A DNA stretch of 64,000 nt from the NCBI RefSeq assembly GCF_001949145.1, contig NW_019091359.1, forward strand, positions 1,249,412 to 1,313,411, in the 5' to 3' direction. The stretch comes from Acanthaster planci. Taxonomy: Eukaryota > Echinodermata > Asteroidea > Valvatida > Acanthasteridae. How positions within the stretch are numbered: position 1 is the stretch's first letter; every line of letters starts with the position of its first letter. The notes below the pieces were generated by a model. That model was given only the letters and a program-made list of their open reading frames with translations. It was not told the origin of the DNA and searched no databases. The translations under genes and the position numbers were made by a program. Shown here one piece after another: positions 61,379 to 64,000 of the stretch.

Positions 61379-64000
61379 CCGCATGCCAACGGTACACTAT
61401 CTAATCTGTCCCTTGGTATTTACACACTCGGCATCATTGCGCCTTGTTGTGCGGTGCAGAAATAAAAGTCTACAAGGAACGAATGGCACAGTGACAGTGT
61501 TTAGCAGTCTGTCTATTTCTGCTTGTCGCCAACAGTAGATCACTGCAAGAAAGTTCATCCAATACTATGAGCAGCTGACAGAGTTTGCAGATGGGCAACA
61601 TGAAAAGGATAAAAGTCTTTGATATAGACAGGTGATATGTGGCTGTATCAGGGAACGGTTCTGCTCAGTGTTCATTACTAACTTCACTGATCCTTCTGCT
61701 TAATAAAAGTGTGGCAGGAAGGGTAAATGAGTTAAGATTAAGATATTTAAATGATAAAAGATGACGCACAAGTGCAAATGTCATGTACATTCCAACCCAA
61801 AGTTTAGAACTCATGAAGCATTGAGATATTACAGCGACAGTGGCGTGAATGCTTTGAGATAACATGTACCGATATGATCCCATACAGCTACGTGTACTTG
61901 GTGAGATTTTTACATGCCAGATATGAACTGTGTACGCTGGCTGAAAAGAATTCAAATGAGAAATGATTTCTTTTGTTCTGAATAAAAAAAAAAGTCTACA
62001 TTCGGAAAGACGAAACAGAAGTGCATGATATTTGGAGACTTTTTAAATAGAATGTGTTGGCCTGAAGATACCCCTTACATAAAACATCCACTTCTTATGT
62101 TCGGTTTCAAATTATACCCTACATGTACATTGTACATACAAAGCACCTTGATGGTTAACTCAGGATTTTCCAGGTGTTCAAAAGAAATTGTTTGAAAAAA
62201 TCTTAAAATCAGGAAATTTCTGATGGAAAAAGAATTCTGAAATCCCCTGTGATTACCGGCCAAAAATGCCACGTGTTGTTAACAGCCAGTTACTAGTTTA
62301 CAGCTAATTTTTTGCTGAGTACATAAATATACAGGTACTAATTAATATTTTCTATTCCAAATGAACTCGGGCCTAGACAAAGAAAAAAATTGACAAAACA
62401 GATTAACAAGCATAAAAATCAATGAGATCAGTCCTCTTCCCTTCTCCAACCCCAATGGCCAGCCCACCTGCCAATAAGTACTTCCTACACTGTATCAAAT
62501 ACATTTATTTCCTCAATATAAAACTGGTTATCATGCTACTGTTCCTAAAACATGCTGAAGTCGAACACCAGTCTATTTTCTTCATGAACCAATGAACACA
62601 AACACTCACCCGTGGGACTGTTTAGTTAATTTGACCGTTTGATATCACTGAGCATGGGGGATTGCTACTTAATGATTAGCCATTCCCTACACGGCCCGGC
62701 TCCCATTTCATGTCCCCAAGTCGAACTTCCCCCCCCCAGAGAATAAACACCGTAAATGATTTAACATCCCACGTACAAGTGTTTTCCACAAGATTTCCAA
62801 CTGATAGGAACTATCACAACAGACGGGAAGTTTTCATTAACAACAGTCTGTTGGCCTTAGCAGTGACAGGAGGAGGACGGGCAGGGAAAAAATGGGAGGG
62901 GGAAAAAGCGGGAGAGAAAAAAAAATGGAACAAGAGGAAGCAACGGCAGGCAAAGCAAGAAGCCATACAGCTAGCCAAGTAGTACATCCCTGCCCAACGT
63001 GTAAGCGGATCTCCTATGATTGATTCCTAATATCTACAGCCCTGAGGATTGGTTTCAACAGCCAGTCACTATTAACAGGCTATCTCCTCCATCATGGGTA
63101 GGGGCTAGGGAAAGGGAGTGGCATAAACCAGGGGAGGGGAGGGCTGGGGGGGGAAGAGGAGAAGAGGAAAGGGAAAGGAGAAAGAAGATACTAAACATCC
63201 CTTGTGGCTGTAACCTTTGTGAATAATTGCTGGATATTGAAACTGCAGTTACTGGACAACGTATGGAAAACCTACCCTCAGTGGGTAATGGGATTGGAGT
63301 CCCATACGCAGTGGCCCTTTCAGATTTGACTAATCTCTTGACGTGACAGCTACAGTACATCAACCATGTAAAGTATCTGACCAGAAAAAAGCCAAGTTGT
63401 ACAACGTCCTTCCATATCTTAAAAAAAAATCAGTTCGGTAAAGTGAACTGGCAGCCACAGCATTCAAAATTACATTTACCGGTAAATGTACTGTTAACTC
63501 GGGTTATTGCTTAAAGCCACTCTCCAAAGCCACTCTCCTAGGGCAAGCTTTGAGCTCACAATGCAGGTACACAGAAAAGAAGGAATTTGAAGTTTTCATT
63601 TGACACTTAACTAATATACTTCCTTTGAAGTTTACAATGAGGGAAAAACAGCACATACATGTATATGAAACAAAGTAAAGTTCCACCATCATTGAAGACA
63701 GAAATTGGAAAGATGACAGACAACACTGTCAGACTGCACAATGTTAATCTGTGATGAATAAAACAACCTACACGTACCAACTTTGTTGGAAGGGAACAAG
63801 ATACATGTATTATCATCCAGAAGCATGTCACAATCTGTCATAGGCCATTACAAACTGCAATCTCCATTGCACCTGTGAAGGATTTCTTGTATTTTATGTG
63901 CATAGTACACTGCTTTCACCACCAAAAGAAATGATACTGAACTTATAAAAAGACAGGTGATTTGTTTGCATTTCCTGTAGCTTATGCTCATGGCTATAAA

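Larger units (their letters stand above)
58697..64000. other. Region upstream of the visible coiled-coil exons
   Basis: The N-terminal exon(s) of the minus-strand gene must lie here or beyond the window. I found no convincing coding exon in 5.3 kb. The block 60480-61560 is low in simple repeats and has several known-factor words, so it may be regulatory. Near 62.86-62.96 and 63.10-63.19 kb are purine-rich tracts (GGGAGGGGGAAAAAG type) that give false charged reading frames. Confidence 0.4.

Noticed and set aside
62710-63226. Lys/Glu/Arg-rich plus-strand frames
   Set aside because: They are translations of purine-rich simple sequence, not genes.
1-64000. CRISPR arrays, prophage, operons or bacterial contamination
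   Set aside because: All genes are intron-split with animal protein families and animal repeats; no spaced direct-repeat array is present.

Overview
The window looks like nuclear DNA from a marine invertebrate deuterostome, most likely an echinoderm. The coding sequence is split by many introns of roughly 130 bp to 9.5 kb with ordinary splice sites. Intergenic and intronic DNA is AT-rich, full of ACATGTAC-type repeats, tRNA-derived SINEs and short inverted-repeat (MITE-like) elements. There are no operons, ribosome binding sites, rRNA genes or CRISPR arrays. The species assignment is inference; the exon structures were read by hand from splice sites, reading phase and protein-family resemblance.

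Layout: (1) 1-4851 is non-coding, with a MITE and a SINE. (2) 4852-16314, plus strand, is a 12-exon SLC6 Na+/Cl--coupled transporter of the GABA/taurine/betaine/creatine subgroup, 698 residues. (3) 16315-22364 is intergenic; it holds a possible promoter/exon and a cluster of small inverted-repeat elements. (4) 22365-30745, minus strand, is a 10-exon SLC2A13-type (HMIT) proton/myo-inositol symporter, about 630 residues, with one GC-AG intron. (5) 30746-36864 is intergenic, with a decayed armadillo-like fragment. (6) 36883-38708, plus strand, is a three-coding-exon gene for a 110-residue secreted peptide with one EGF-like domain, also using a GC-AG intron. (7) 40868-58696, minus strand, is the 3' part (8 exons, 551 residues) of a coiled-coil gene I do not recognise; its 5' end lies further upstream and probably outside the window. 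Genes 6 and 7 converge, and their candidate poly(A) signals lie almost back to back near 39.29 kb. (8) 58.7-64 kb is non-coding as far as I can see, with an RFX X-box-like site and a nuclear-receptor direct repeat.

The two transporters are both ion-coupled uptake systems for small neutral solutes that many marine animals use as osmolytes or signals. Nothing in the sequence shows that they are co-regulated. I found no clearly unprecedented system. The most open items are the unrecognised coiled-coil gene, the small EGF peptide with a Gly-Lys-Arg site and a basic helical tail, and the two GC-AG introns.
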